Assembly (NCBI GenBank): GCA_949358305.1
Contig: OX442316.1
Location: 14,880,001 to 14,944,000 of the forward strand
DNA from: Strigamia acuminata
Lineage: Eukaryota > Arthropoda > Chilopoda > Geophilomorpha > Linotaeniidae
Length of the DNA stretch: 64,000 nt
Reading direction: 5' to 3'
Under the pieces are notes generated by a model that worked only from the letters and a program-made list of their open reading frames with translations, was not told where the DNA came from and searched no databases. Positions 36,319 through 47,674 of this stretch are shown here, piece after piece (the stretch's first letter is position 1; every line of letters begins with the position of its first letter). The position numbers and the translations under genes were made by a program.

Positions 36319-37784
36319 ATTGTATTAGTCAAATATTAGTCACGTTTAATGTAACTGTGTTCTCATGTAATCTTAAGCGAACGGGTGCATGTTTTTTCAT
36401 TGTATCGAATCAGTTTAAATCCAGTCACATCCAGTTTTTAAAGTAACTTTTATTATTTCCAAATACATAATCGAGTTGCATCCGCAACACTCAATGAAGA
36501 AGTGTTCCTCCCGGGCTAAACCAGATGTATTATACTACAATTTTACACACGCACCGAATAATTCTAGTAGTGAATAATTCGAGTGTTGAAATAATCCAAA
36601 TGTTGTGTTTACATGCCGAAAATAATTCGTGATCATTTTCAGTTTTCGACCAATGGGGAAGTGTCGGAAGCGATGCGCGCATGGCAATAAAAATAATTCC
36701 AGTCACTCGAATTAAACAGCCTTCTGCGAGGGATTATTCACTATTCGAATAATCCTCAAATAATCCGAAGAATCCTGTTTACATGGTAAAGGACTGTCCT
36801 TGTTGGTTTTTTTTTTTTTTTTTTTTGAATTTTCTATTTTGTAACCGAAAGATTTAATGTGGACAATTTTATTTTTGATTCTCCGGACACCAGTCGAATG
36901 TTGGAGAATAATGTTGGTGTGCGTGAATTTTAATTCTGCCTGGAGACACAAGAAAATAAAATTAGGAATCACACATTCCAGTTTCTCAAAAAATGATGAA
37001 AACGTTTGATGAAGATTATGGCTAATTCAATTATAAAGAGATACCGGTAAAACATTTTAAAAAAAAGTATGTGTGTGTTTGGTCGCTGATGACAAGGAAT
37101 CAAATATGGCTGCGCGGGTGAAACAACTTCCAACGTGCGTTATCTAAAAAAATAAAATATAAATATGAATTTTTTTAAATTTATTCAGCTGTAAATTGTT
37201 AATTTTGAAAAATAGACATACCCCCGTTCCGATGAAGCCGCGGTAGATAGCCGAAGATTGATTTCAAAAATACCAACCAATGCGGCCATGACGACAAACC
37301 ATTCTTCTTCCCACAATTCAACGTTTCAGTGAAACAAGTGTTGCAACCTAGTGAAAAAAACCTGCAACGAAAAACACCGCTTCGGATAAAAGATAATAAT
37401 CTTCGAGCCGTAAACGTGGGCGACGTTTGATGCGCGAACAAAGGCGAGACTATTTGGCAACTTTGAACCAAGTAAGACGATCGTATAAATTAATTCTAAT
37501 TTAATCTACAAACATGTTTTATTACAGTTGTAAATTACCTGACAAAACCTGAGACGTCAAATTGTGAATAACACGCCTGTAGGAGTAGACTCGGTAAGTA
37601 GATTTTGTATGATTGAACAAAAACCAGTAACACGAAATTCATATTTCCACAAACGTTTTGTTTCTGTTTGGTAATTAAGTTGAGTGGAAGAAGTGTTATG
37701 AGTGTTTTGAATTCATTATTTTATTTACCGGGTTGTGTTAATTTTACAACCTTTTAACGTGTGCACTGATTTTGCTCGTTTCAT
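36319..37784. other. Gene-free spacer; right part is duplication copy B edge
   Basis: No exon is supported. From about 37300 the sequence matches the edge of duplication copy A. A short poly-T run lies at 36808-36826. Confidence 0.45.
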
Positions 37785-40628
37785 TTAAACACCGTTCTGA
37801 ACAAGGTCTGAGTTTTCAGTGAATGCAGCGTTCAGATAAATTGTTTGTCTTTTGGTTGCTGAGACTCGAGTGTTTATTGTTCGGGGCATGGATGCTCGTA
37901 ATTTGGTCCAGAAATAAGGTTTCTTGGCTTCGACGTACGTTGTCAGCGTTATGAATGATTTGAATTCCTGATCAATCTTTGACAGGTCGGGAACCTCGTT
38001 TGGCACAACTGCGATCAATCGACGCACTTTATCTTTGAGTCCCTGTTGGTAAGCGATGTCGAACTCCAGACGACTCCACTGGCTGTTTAAATAATTATCA
38101 GTCAACACAATGATGGTCCTCCTGCTGCTTTCCACAGATCTGACTATTTGATCGGTTATAAATTCACCGGCGCACCAGTCTCGGTTGTGAACACACAGTT
38201 TGTAGGACGGAACGCCCGTTTCCAGACCCGGGACGAGAAAGTCCACGATCCAATCTTCGTCCTCACCACTGTACGAGACGAATGCGTCGTACGTTTTGTC
38301 GGCATCGATGTCTTCTTCGGACACGAACTTCAAACAAATTCCTTTGGAGAACATGTAGTACAAAATTTCTGATTTGTACTTGTTGAACAGAATTACAATG
38401 ACACTAACAAAAATCACCAGTATAATAACGGGTAATAAGATGAATAACAAACTTAAACTACTACAAATTTGATCAATGTCAGTAAAATTGTACATAGCAT
38501 TATTTCTTAGACAAGACAATGTATTTTTATTCTCAAAAGGGTGAGATTTGAGCACGCGTTTACTCATTTCACAGTCACATTCCCATGGGTTATTAGATAG
38601 CTTGATTCGTCTCAAGTACAACAGACTCGCAACTTTATCATCGAATTCGCTAAGAGAGTTATTGTTTAAGTAAATGGTGGACAAGCTTAGAGATGTAGGC
38701 ATATTTTGTAGTGATTCTAACTGATTATACGAAAGGTCTAACATTGTTATTTGCGACCAAATTGGATCATCTTTATGTGGTAATGACGAGATTTTATTTT
38801 GGGTTAAATTTAAATGAACGGCAACTGATGAACCGTACGAATGTATTTTGGGGAAATGAGTCAAATTGGAATTACTGCATACGATCGATACGTAGGGAAC
38901 ATTATCAACATCATCAACGCTACACTGACAATTTGCTGGACAGTTTTTGGGATGATCACAAAATAAATTATCTATTCTATTCAGAGATACACCGTTCATT
39001 TCAGGTGGGGATGAACAGAAATTGTTTTGTGTATCAAAACGGAATTTTGCATTCTGATTGCGCAGATACTTAATGAATCTGTTTAATCTGCAGTCACACA
39101 CGAATGGATTGTGAGACAAATCAAAATTGACTAAATTGGTCTTGTGCTTGTATGTAACTTCAAAGAGAGTTAAATTTATGTGAGCAATTTTGTTGTGGCT
39201 CAAAATAACTCGGGAAACGTTTTGAAATGTTTCCAGATCAGTTTCATTTAATTTGTTAATGTTATTGAATGAAATATCAACGAGGTTGGTTACGCTATCA
39301 AACATGCCATATTTAATCTCATTTAAACAGCAATTAGAACATTTATAGTTTTTGACATATTCGTCAGGTTGGTTCAAATTAAGATGAACGTAATACCGTT
39401 CCACACAGTTGTTTGACATATCTAGTGTGTCAGCATTCTGTATGTAACTTGTTAGCGGTAGCGCTATACTCCTAAGTTTATTATTTCTAAAATCATAATT
39501 AACGACAGAATTAGGACTTGTTAATACTGTACGCATTTTGTAAATGGAATTATTCGCTAGTATTAGCTCTCGCAGGTTTTTGCATCGTTCAAGTCCAAAA
39601 AAGTTAACGGAAGTGATGTCATTCGAATCAAGGCGTATCACTTCCAGTTTACCTAAAGCCTCGAATGCAAAAGATACCTCAGTAAGTGAGTTGTGGCTGA
39701 AATTAATTTCCGCTAGTGCTCTTGAACTCAGAAATAGCTCTATACCTATTTGGTTGAGTTTATTATTGCTGACGTCAAATTTTCTTAAAACTAGGCTTTG
39801 GGACAAGAATGAATTGTTTATAGACGAGATGGAGTTGTGAGATAAGTCAAGTATTTCTAAAAATCTCAAATCAAGCAATAAATCTTCTGGTAAAGAACTC
39901 AGATTATTATGCGATAAATTGAGTTGCACAAGATGTAATGTTTTGTTGAAATCTGTTCTTGAAACGGAGTTGATGTTGTTGTGACTGAGGTGATATACTT
40001 GTAATGAGTTTAAACCATCTGAGAACCTTGGGATTTTAGTGAATTTGTTAAAACTTAAATCTATTTCGGTTGTGATGTAGTTTTTCATGCTGCCACTGCC
40101 AGTAATCGACTGTAAACAGTTGTTGCGAATTTTTAATATATTATACATTTTAAAGTCTACGTTAAATAATTTGGATAGATTAATGTGATTAATTGTTGTC
40201 AATGGATCGATGCAGAAATTAGATATCTCAACCGAATGGCTGTATGTCGCAATGGGCATACCGGTAACTTTTGGTATAAACCATTCAAGTAACTGGATTG
40301 GCGCATCGCTATTGAGTCCATCAACTATTGTTCTTGTCAAGTATTGCCTGTACAATTTTCTTTCATAAAGAAACGGTTGAGGTGACCATTTGCTACACAC
40401 AACTGAAACAAGTCGGGCAGGTCTTGGGATTAGAGCAGTGCATGTGCACGAGTCGTCCAATGTATTACAGGCGGATATATCATCACAGCCAATTGTATAT
40501 GAACAGTTATCCAATTGACAATAAGCGGGCATTGATGAAATGAGACATATCCAAATACAAAGCGCTGGCGAAAGGTTTTTGGACATATGTAACATGGTCG
40601 AGCCCGTTTGAGGATTTGAGTGTTGCAA
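37785..40628 (-). CDS. Toll-like receptor with multiple cysteine clusters, intact
   Basis: A single exon of 947 residues. Order: signal peptide (ends about SSMPAYCQ), N-terminal Cys-rich part (CDDISACNTLDDSCTC), leucine-rich repeats, a first C-terminal Cys cluster (NPFVCDCRLNRF), an N-terminal-type cluster (CPANCQCSVDD), more LRRs, a second Cys cluster (NPWECDCEMSK), a transmembrane segment (about residues 745-768) and a TIR domain. TIR boxes seen: YDAFVSYSGEDEDW, NRDWCAGEFI and PYFWTKLR. The mid-ectodomain cluster pair is the Drosophila-Toll type. Such receptors bind Spatzle-like cytokines at the cell surface and signal through MyD88 to NF-kB in development and immunity. ATG 40628 gives a long signal region; the Met codons 12 or 15 residues in may be the real start. 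Its duplicate at 24634-28332 is dead. Confidence 0.93.
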   Translation of the reverse strand: MQHSNPQTGSTMLHMSKNLSPALCIWICLISSMPAYCQLDNCSYTIGCDDISACNTLDDSCTCTALIPRPARLVSVVCSKWSPQPFLYERKLYRQYLTRTIVDGLNSDAPIQLLEWFIPKVTGMPIATYSHSVEISNFCIDPLTTINHINLSKLFNVDFKMYNILKIRNNCLQSITGSGSMKNYITTEIDLSFNKFTKIPRFSDGLNSLQVYHLSHNNINSVSRTDFNKTLHLVQLNLSHNNLSSLPEDLLLDLRFLEILDLSHNSISSINNSFLSQSLVLRKFDVSNNKLNQIGIELFLSSRALAEINFSHNSLTEVSFAFEALGKLEVIRLDSNDITSVNFFGLERCKNLRELILANNSIYKMRTVLTSPNSVVNYDFRNNKLRSIALPLTSYIQNADTLDMSNNCVERYYVHLNLNQPDEYVKNYKCSNCCLNEIKYGMFDSVTNLVDISFNNINKLNETDLETFQNVSRVILSHNKIAHINLTLFEVTYKHKTNLVNFDLSHNPFVCDCRLNRFIKYLRNQNAKFRFDTQNNFCSSPPEMNGVSLNRIDNLFCDHPKNCPANCQCSVDDVDNVPYVSIVCSNSNLTHFPKIHSYGSSVAVHLNLTQNKISSLPHKDDPIWSQITMLDLSYNQLESLQNMPTSLSLSTIYLNNNSLSEFDDKVASLLYLRRIKLSNNPWECDCEMSKRVLKSHPFENKNTLSCLRNNAMYNFTDIDQICSSLSLLFILLPVIILVIFVSVIVILFNKYKSEILYYMFSKGICLKFVSEEDIDADKTYDAFVSYSGEDEDWIVDFLVPGLETGVPSYKLCVHNRDWCAGEFITDQIVRSVESSRRTIIVLTDNYLNSQWSRLEFDIAYQQGLKDKVRRLIAVVPNEVPDLSKIDQEFKSFITLTTYVEAKKPYFWTKLRASMPRTINTRVSATKRQTIYLNAAFTENSDLVQNGV

Positions 40629-40728
40629 CTATCTTTTTAGAAATAAACATTATTAAATTATTGACCACTGAATTATTTATATTAAAAATGCCTGTATTGG
40701 AATGTAATTTTGCATAATGGATGCATCA

Positions 40729-41290
40729 TACAGGGTATTTACAAAATCTTTAGACAATTTTAAATTTTTTTTAGATAGTATCATTATGTGGTAACAAGAT
40801 AATTCTTGCACATTAATGTGTTATTGGTAAAGTTTTTATTAATGTATGTTTCTTGTTTTGGATATCAAAAAGGAAATAAAAGTAATTAAAAAGGAAAAGG
40901 AGACTACAAAAATGGCTGCTCCATAAGAAACAACAATTCACAAAGTTCTCCATATACGAATTTGAAGTGGCCCGATTCCCTGGCCTCCTCATTCCCCAGA
41001 CATAACACCCCTGGAGTTCTTCTTGTGGGGTTATACGAAAGATATCGTGTACCGTAAGGGATATAAATGACCTTATAAGCGCAGAATAATTGCCATCATT
41101 AAGACTATTGATGAAGGAGGACAAAATATCTATACAACAAATGGGGCCCATATAGAAAATGTACTAACTATTTGAATAAAATTACTACCGGTATTTACTT
41201 TAAATTGTGTACACATTTCAAAAGTATGAGACTTTTGTTGTAATTTTACTAAGTTTTTCAAATTGTCTAAACACTTGTCAACACTCTGTA
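40729..41290 (+). mobile_element. Mariner-like element relic, copy B, with both inverted ends
   Basis: Left end TACAGGGTATTTACAAAA and right end (reverse complement) TACAGAGTGTTGACAAGT continue into a shared TTTAGACAATTT. Near 40978 the frame reads WPPHSPDITPLEFFLWG, the third-Asp motif of mariner-type transposases, then breaks. Most of the transposase is gone. Confidence 0.75.
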
Positions 41291-41310
41291 GTTCATGCGA
41301 TTATTTATAC

Positions 41311-41411
41311 TAGCTGCATTCAAAAACTCTAAAACGTATGCAAATCTCGTTTCGTGTTTGTACGTGACGTCATTCCCATTACATAACATGGGAATGTTTT
41401 GAATGCAGCTA
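41311..41411. mobile_element. 101-bp palindromic MITE, only in copy B
   Basis: Ends TAGCTGCATTCAAAA and TTTTGAATGCAGCTA are inverted. Copy A lacks it (near 29130 the flanks are almost joined), so it inserted after the duplication or was lost cleanly from A. Confidence 0.8.
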
Positions 41412-41529
41412 CTTGTAGTGTATTTCGCCAATTACTATGATCGGAAGTGTTTTGAAAACTACAATTGCATTTGCAGTGAATATTTTGTGTTAAGATTACA
41501 TATCGATACCTGTCTTGATTACGTGAAGT

Positions 41530-41757
41530 TTATGAATGAAGTTTATTGGCATGAAGTTCTAAGCACTGTTCTCTTCTTTTAATACAGTTGAAGGCAATGA
41601 TACCAAATAGCGGTGCAAAGAAGGCATTTTGACCTTGACTACTTAAAGAGATTGAAAATAAAAATACGACGTAAAAGCTTAGGGCAAAAACTTGATTACG
41701 ACATTCATAGAATCCAATATTATTTTTTGCGTTTAGTTCTGACTCCATCTTGGTCAA
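41530..41757 (-). CDS. Small hypothetical protein, copy B
   Basis: A 75-residue frame aligned with 29237-29455. The ATG pair MTKM lies just after a pyrimidine tract. The upstream donor GTAAGTAA at 41831 is conserved. Residue differences between copies are mostly similar in type (V/I, K/R). Function is unknown and expression unproven. Confidence 0.3.
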   Translation of the reverse strand: MTKMESELNAKNNIGFYECRNQVFALSFYVVFLFSISLSSQGQNAFFAPLFGIIAFNCIKRREQCLELHANKLHS

Positions 41758-42330
41758 GTTAGGAAAAAAAGGACAAGTAATGTCGTAATGAGAAATAAAA
41801 TCGTACAGTGGAATACTTAATTTTTACTTACACCACAAATGTCTTGAACAGGCTAGGTCAGTGTTCAGTACAATCGAAATAAATGGCGAATTACGGAATA
41901 AATTCATCCTGCAAGAAGGCATTTCCCCTTCTGCTTCCTTGTTTTTTTTCTACGAATTAGTGAGCTCTGAGGTTTCACATCCTTTGCCCATTTCCGTTGT
42001 CACAAAAATAAGTGTGTACAATTCTAAACAATTAATTATCATACATTGGAATCCTGTTTCAAAGTCGTTCTAAATGTGCTAAGAATTGCATCGTTCGTGA
42101 ATTAAAATCAGTTCTTCTTCAAGGACTCGTAAGCAACTTTTATTAAGACTGACAAAATTGATCACTCGGGTCATTAACATACACAAAAATAGTTTTACAC
42201 AGCGCGATTATGATAAATGATTCAATAAACTACAGTAGTAGTTTATATTAAAACAAATAATGAGATCAGTTTCATAAAGTCTTTTGAACTAAACATTTTT
42301 AAACAGGCATTTAAAAAGTTGTTTTTCTTC

Positions 42331-42543
42331 AGATGAATTGTTTGTCTTTTGGCTGCTGGACCTGGGCAAGAGTATTTTTGTTTAAACAATGACTTTGATT
42401 GTTTTGACCAAGGATGCTTGTACAGTTTATGAATGATTTAAACTCTTGATCGATGTTTGGCACAATTGCGATTACTCGAAGCACTTTTATCTTTGAGTCA
42501 CTGACACAAATTTCAAACAAATTCCTTTAGAAAACATGTAGTA
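42331..42543 (-). pseudogene. Gutted third Toll receptor remnant
   Basis: Minus strand: YYMFSKGICLKFVS, which matches the start of the Toll cytoplasmic region, jumps directly to a VLRVIAIVPN...DQEFKSFI segment from the end of the TIR domain, then to a decayed QPKDKQFI tail. Most of the TIR domain is deleted and frames are broken. It ends abruptly at the 11-bp satellite. Confidence 0.75.
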
Positions 42544-42545
42544 CA

Positions 42546-43402
42546 ATGATCCCCAACCGATCCATAAACGACCCCAAACAACCCCCAAATGATCTCCAAA
42601 CGATCTCCAAACAACCCCCAAACAACCCCTAAACGACCCTAAAAACACCTCCAAACGACCCCTAAACGACTCGCAAATGACCCCCAAACGACCCCAAATG
42701 ATCCCCAAACGATTTCCAAACTATCCCCTAACTATCTTCAAACGATCCCCTAACGATCCCCTAACGATTCCCAAACGACCCCCAAACAAGCCCCAAACGA
42801 CTCCCAAACAACCTCCAAACAATCTCCAAATGACCCCCAAACGACCTCCAAGCAATCCCCTAACGATCCTCTAACGATCTCCAAGCGATCCCCAAGCGAT
42901 CCCTAAACAACCTCCAAACGACCCCCAATTGACTTTTAAACAACCCCTAAACGACCCTAAAAAGACCTCTAAACGACCTTCAAACAACCCCTAAACGACC
43001 CTCAAACGACCTTCAAACAACCCCTAAATGATTCTCAAACGACCTTTTAAAGACCCCCAAATGACCTCTAAACAACCCCTAAACGATCCTCAAACGACCT
43101 CTAAACGACCTCCAAACGACCCCCAAATGACCTTTAAACGACCTCCAAATGTCCCCCAAATGACCTTCAAATGACCCTCAAACGACCTTCAAACGACCCC
43201 TAAATGATTCTCAAACTACCTTTTAACGACCCCCAAATGACCTCTAAACAACCCCTAAATGATCCTCTAACGACCTCTAAACGACCTTCAAACGACCCCC
43301 AAATGACCTTTAAACAACCTCCAAACGACCCCCAAATGACCTTCAAACGACCCCTAAACGACCTCCAAACGACGACCTCTAAATGATCCCCAAACAACAT
43401 CT
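42546..43402. repeat. 11-bp satellite array
   Basis: About 850 bp of degenerate AAACGACCYCC units (also AAATGACCCCC, AAACAACCCCT), roughly 78 copies, strand-asymmetric with C and A on the plus strand. Open frames across it are by-products of the absence of stop triplets. Confidence 0.92.
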
Positions 43403-43663
43403 AATAGTTTAAAAAGTGTTGGAGGTATATGAAAGTGACTTTCCTTTAAGAATTAAACGCACCTATTTTTTGTTGTTCTAACAAGTAAGTGAATACTACT
43501 ATTGTGACAAAATAAGCTCTCTATATTGGTTTTACTTTTAATCCAACATCCATTTTGTTTGTTAATATTACACAGCATAATGTATTTCAGAGAAAAAGGC
43601 GGTGCTTACACAACACAAGACAAAATTACACACAAATCAGAAGCAAACTCACTAATCAATGAA

Positions 43664-46600
43664 TCAGTCGTAACATTCTGATCTAATGTCTTTTGGAACA
43701 ACACTAGCAGTTAGGTTTTTGAACTGATCAAAAGGACAAGGGTTCGAACAACCCTTCAATGTCAGTTCGTAAGGAATACGAGAAGTATCATTTCGGTAAG
43801 AAATGTTTACGAAGTACTTTCCCTGTTCTTCGAGCAATTCCACCGCTACCAAGCTGCAGTAAGGCGGTAGTTGGGTATCAAACACTTCAAGAGCTGATAG
43901 AAGACTCACTATAGTGTTATCAAACTGTTAAAATTAGATAACACAGTTAAGTTATAAGCTATCGAGAAGAAGTTGGAAAAACCTACAGCTACAAACATGT
44001 AAATTTTATGTTGATCAGTTGCGTCCGATATGCTTGTTTGCATGTTTTTTACCATCTCACCAACAAGAGAACCTGAAGAAAACATTTAGATTTGTGTCGA
44101 TTGTTGGTAAATTTAACTCACCTGAATATAATCTGCGCATAGGTTGAGTTTTGACGGGCCAAATCAAATTGAGAATTTGATTTTCTCTTAAATCTGCAAA
44201 AATTGTCTCGTTCACCCAATCTGGCAGTGTGAGGTTGTGATTTTTCTAAGGGTTTTACAAATCAATGATTAATACCGTATTTTGCCGATCAAGAGTCGCC
44301 CTCGAATAGTAGCCGCGGCTGAGACACCAAGAATACCGTATTTTTACAAAAGTATTAGAGAGTTTGCGGGATGCATTTTTCCCTTCCAGTTAAAGACTAT
44401 GCGGTATAAAAATAGTGTAAGGAAAAAATGATAAATTAAGTTTTTGCGTGCTGCACATTTCCCTTATCACTACACTATTTCAGCCAACTACTGACAGTTA
44501 GTAATTTTGAGCCTAAAAATTCTATTTGGGGGCGTAAATGTGCAAATTTCTGCATAAAATTCCATTATTATGCCTATAAAGTATGGTTTTGGGCTTAAAA
44601 TTCAATTTTGGGCCTCACTTATCATTCAATCTACGTACGGTACCTATGACTGATGTGTTTGATCGGGAGCACAAAATAATCGCCATTTGTAATGGGCGAA
44701 GCTAACAATATAGTGTTCTCAATTCTGATTGGCTGCGCTATATTTTAATTTAGTGTTGAAAACGATACACTAAAGATTTTTCCCTTACGATATGCCACTA
44801 AAATAGTGTATCGTAGAGCAAAATAAGGGAAAAATGCATCCCGCAAACTCTCTATTGTTTTCGTATTTAACCTTACGAACGATGAACGTAGGCTTCGTTC
44901 GTGACATTCAGACTTTGTTAGTTACATTAAACAAATGTAATAAACGAAAAACCGAAATTGTAATTGCTGACAAAAATGGCAGTTTTGAATAAGAGCCGTG
45001 GTTGTTAATCGATAAAATACTAGGATGATCAGATGTACTGAATTTAGTAAAGTCTGTTCTGCCAATATGGGTTTATTCTAGTACACTATAAATTCACAGC
45101 ACGCTGACAGACTTGGTGTAGGCCCTGGTCACATATTTACAAACTACAGGCGCTTCAGGAATCTTTTCGGCCAAGAGTAACTAATGCATCTTAACAAAAT
45201 TATTAACGCAAGAAGGCAAGTTCCCTGCTCAGATTGCGCTGACCTCACCTTACCTGGGTCAAACAAAGCGAAGCAAATCAAACTAACACCCACACAGACG
45301 ATAAATTCAAAATGTTAACGCTGTTCGAACTATTGATGCACTAGTCATTCCTGGTCACAAAATCAGAACAGGGATTCCTGAAGCGCCTGCAGTTTGAGAA
45401 TGTATTGAAACTCACTTCAGCCAACAAAGTATCGTAAACATAAGTAGCGTCTTCGTAGGTAGTGACATTCATTCCTGTTTTGTCAGTCAGGTATTTGTAT
45501 AAATTCTAGTAATTTCAAACTTTGATTATCATCCTTGATAAATATTGGATCATTTTATACTCCGTATTTGGAATTTATCGCGAGTGCTTCGGGTGTTTTC
45601 ATTTGTTCCTGGAATAATTTGTCATAATTTGGGCATTCTTGGGAAATAGCTAAAAGCTGTGAAATAATTATTTATGATTGTGTATTGCGTCAAAACCATC
45701 CCTTTACACTCAAATAAATACATAGTCGTGTCTTCCAGGTGTTGCGTGCACTGGAATTGGTTGCCACGCAAGATTCTTGTTCCAAATTTGGCTTTTCTGC
45801 GGTGGTAGGAATCCGGCCAGACCGACGTATGCCCCCATTTGAGCTCTATCAGCGTCCGCACTTTGAACGTGAAGAGTCTTATAATTGTATTTAAAGTCAA
45901 TTAAAACCCCGTATAGTATCCTCAAGTATTTCCCAGTTTCATACTGTTGTTGCATGCCGAGCTAAACCAGAAAAAAAAAACTCCACGTGATTTTGGGAAT
46001 TTTAAAAAATTATATATACTTTTTAAATTTTTAAATTTTACTTTAGTTAGCTGACCAAAACCTTCAGGCCAAGCATTTTTCCAAGGGTCTGTGGGAAAAG
46101 TTTTCATTGGCGACCTGTCGCCATGTCGAATTAGCTGTGAAAGACATTGAAAAACAATTTTATTAGCTCCGCCTGACAACAAGCTTTGTATTGTTTGGAG
46201 ACTTATTTCTTTGTTTTATTTGTATGGGAGTGGGTATAGGTCTAGGTCTTTGCATCTATAGTGGGAATAAAATATACGGAGTAAACAAAAGGAACTAAAT
46301 GAAATGTCGACTTTTTAACATATTTCTCAAGGACTATCCTGCAGGTGGCGGCGTAAAAGGAAACTTTATGTCGCTAAAATAACAATAGCGAATGATGTAC
46401 TGTATTGTGCACAGAAACCTACCAAATATGTGCAGAGGTCGGCTTGCATCTAACATGGCGAATGCCAAACAAAATAAAGCAACAAAATCTCGTTTCCATG
46501 CTGTAAATTACTTTTGTTAATGAGTTTATTGCTGTTTATTTACTTGGGTTTAATATTAGGCTTAATACTGCCGAGTAACGACAGGAATTAGGAAGTCAAT

Positions 46601-46937
46601 TGCGCAGAATGGGATGCGCAGTATAAATTTGGTATCAAGATACTGGGCGCTAACTAAAGTATATTAGTTTAGTTTAGTTACTAAATTTTCCGTGTAATTT
46701 ACTTTTTATCAGGCCTGTGTGAAAAAAATACTCTTTGTAAGGGAATTCGGTGCTTTCCTGCCGAAAATCTCGCAGCAAATAATTGTAAGTGGTTTTAGAT
46801 GTTGAAAAGTCAATAATGAAAATTATACTTACGAGTTGAACCAATTTTAGTTTTAAATCGTCTGCTTTTACGATTAACACTAAATTTACAAATACAAGTG
46901 CCAACACATTGTAACTGAAACCAAAACTTGATAACAT
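43664..46937 (-). CDS. Histidine acid phosphatase paralogue with altered active site, Acp2
   Basis: Exons on the minus strand: 46937-46833, 46134-46042, 45961-45722, 45656-45561, 45505-45416, 44245-44122, 44072-43987, 43924-43664, giving 364 residues. Signal peptide ([14 protein letters not shown]) and RHGDRSP are present. The HD proton-donor pair is FD (FDNTI), and DRTLMSA is DRAQMGA, although its Arg remains. Lowered or changed activity is likely. The last exon is fused (no intron after YFV), as in Acp3. The intron 44246-45415 (1170 bp) contains nested MITEs; the first intron is also long (698 bp). The frame is intact, so this is not an obvious pseudogene. Confidence 0.88.
44273..45020. mobile_element. 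MITE family B, copy 2, split by MITE A
   Basis: Left end TACCGTATTTTGCCGATC, right end reverse complement of AGTATTTTATCGATTAAC. The interior matches 975-1227 but is interrupted at 44355-44854 by MITE A. It lies in an intron of Acp2. Confidence 0.65.
44355..44854. mobile_element. MITE family A, copy 2, nested in MITE B
   Basis: 500 bp with perfect 30-bp inverted ends (start TAGAGAGTTTGCGGGATGC). The sequence on either side (ACAAAAG and TTTTCGTATTTAACC) is continuous in the uninterrupted MITE B copy at 975-1227, proving insertion into it. Confidence 0.85.
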
Positions 46938-47673
46938 CGTAAAGCTTCCGCCCCGCGATCTACAGTAATTTCAAATGTATGTCAGTAAACAGTGCTCGAT
47001 ATAGTCTGAAACAGATCATTTACCACCAGGTGGTGTTAGCGTTTGCTTCCTCTTTAATTTGCTGCCCCTGCTGCAAACCAAGTTTCATCAAAATCCGAGC
47101 GATAGGTTGTGACAAATGATGTCACTCAATCACTTTCACATCATGGGTTTAGATGATTGTGTGACATCAGTGAGTTTTTGCGCCATCTGGTGGATGCAGC
47201 CGAAAACGCTCATTTTGCAGGTGAGCTTCAAGCTGGACTGGGACGATTTTTATGTCCGAGGCTGTACTTGTCCATCATACACTTCAAGAGTCGTTAGAAG
47301 ATTGGCAATAACATTGTTGTGCTGTTAAAAAAAAATTTCAAAAAAAATTACAGTGCATGGTCCAGATGGTCGTTTCAATAATGCGTTTAATCCCTGTATG
47401 CATCCCGGAATTAGATGCCTTATAAAAATAGAAAATAGAAAAATATAGAAAATTTAGAAGGAAAAAAATATTGTTTTTTAAATTGTATTTGAAATAGAAT
47501 AATTCAAAAAATACCGTTCGGCGTATGCGTAAGATATACGTACGACATGCGATTTTCTTGCCTGCTGTACATGTATATAAGACGTGGAATCTGAAGAAGT
47601 GGCATAGTTATCTCTAGTAACTGACACAGCCACACGCCTTTGTAATTATTTGGAGACATTACTTTACCGAAAA
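46938..47673. other. Gene-free spacer between Acp2 and BTB-like gene
   Basis: Divergent promoters of Acp2 (minus) and the BTB-like gene (plus). A mixed-composition stretch at 47030-47290 is open in one frame but resembles nothing I know. Confidence 0.35.
47574..47580 (+). promoter_or_regulatory. TATA box candidate for the BTB-like gene
   Basis: TATATAA, 95 bp before the ATG at 47675, at a fitting distance for a 5' UTR of roughly 65 nt. Confidence 0.5.
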
Positions 47674-47674
47674 C

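Larger units (their letters stand above)
37300..42128. repeat. Segmental duplication, copy B
   Basis: Counterpart of 24170-29832 with an intact Toll gene, a mariner relic with both ends, and the small ORF. It lacks the solo LTR and has its own 101-bp MITE. Copies are in the same orientation about 13 kb apart, with Acp1 and the DEG/ENaC gene between them. Confidence 0.8.

Noticed and set aside
42677-43400. Open frames of Pro/Lys-rich or Gly/Val-rich repeats
   Set aside because: They come from the 11-bp satellite, which has few stop triplets; no start context or splice signals.
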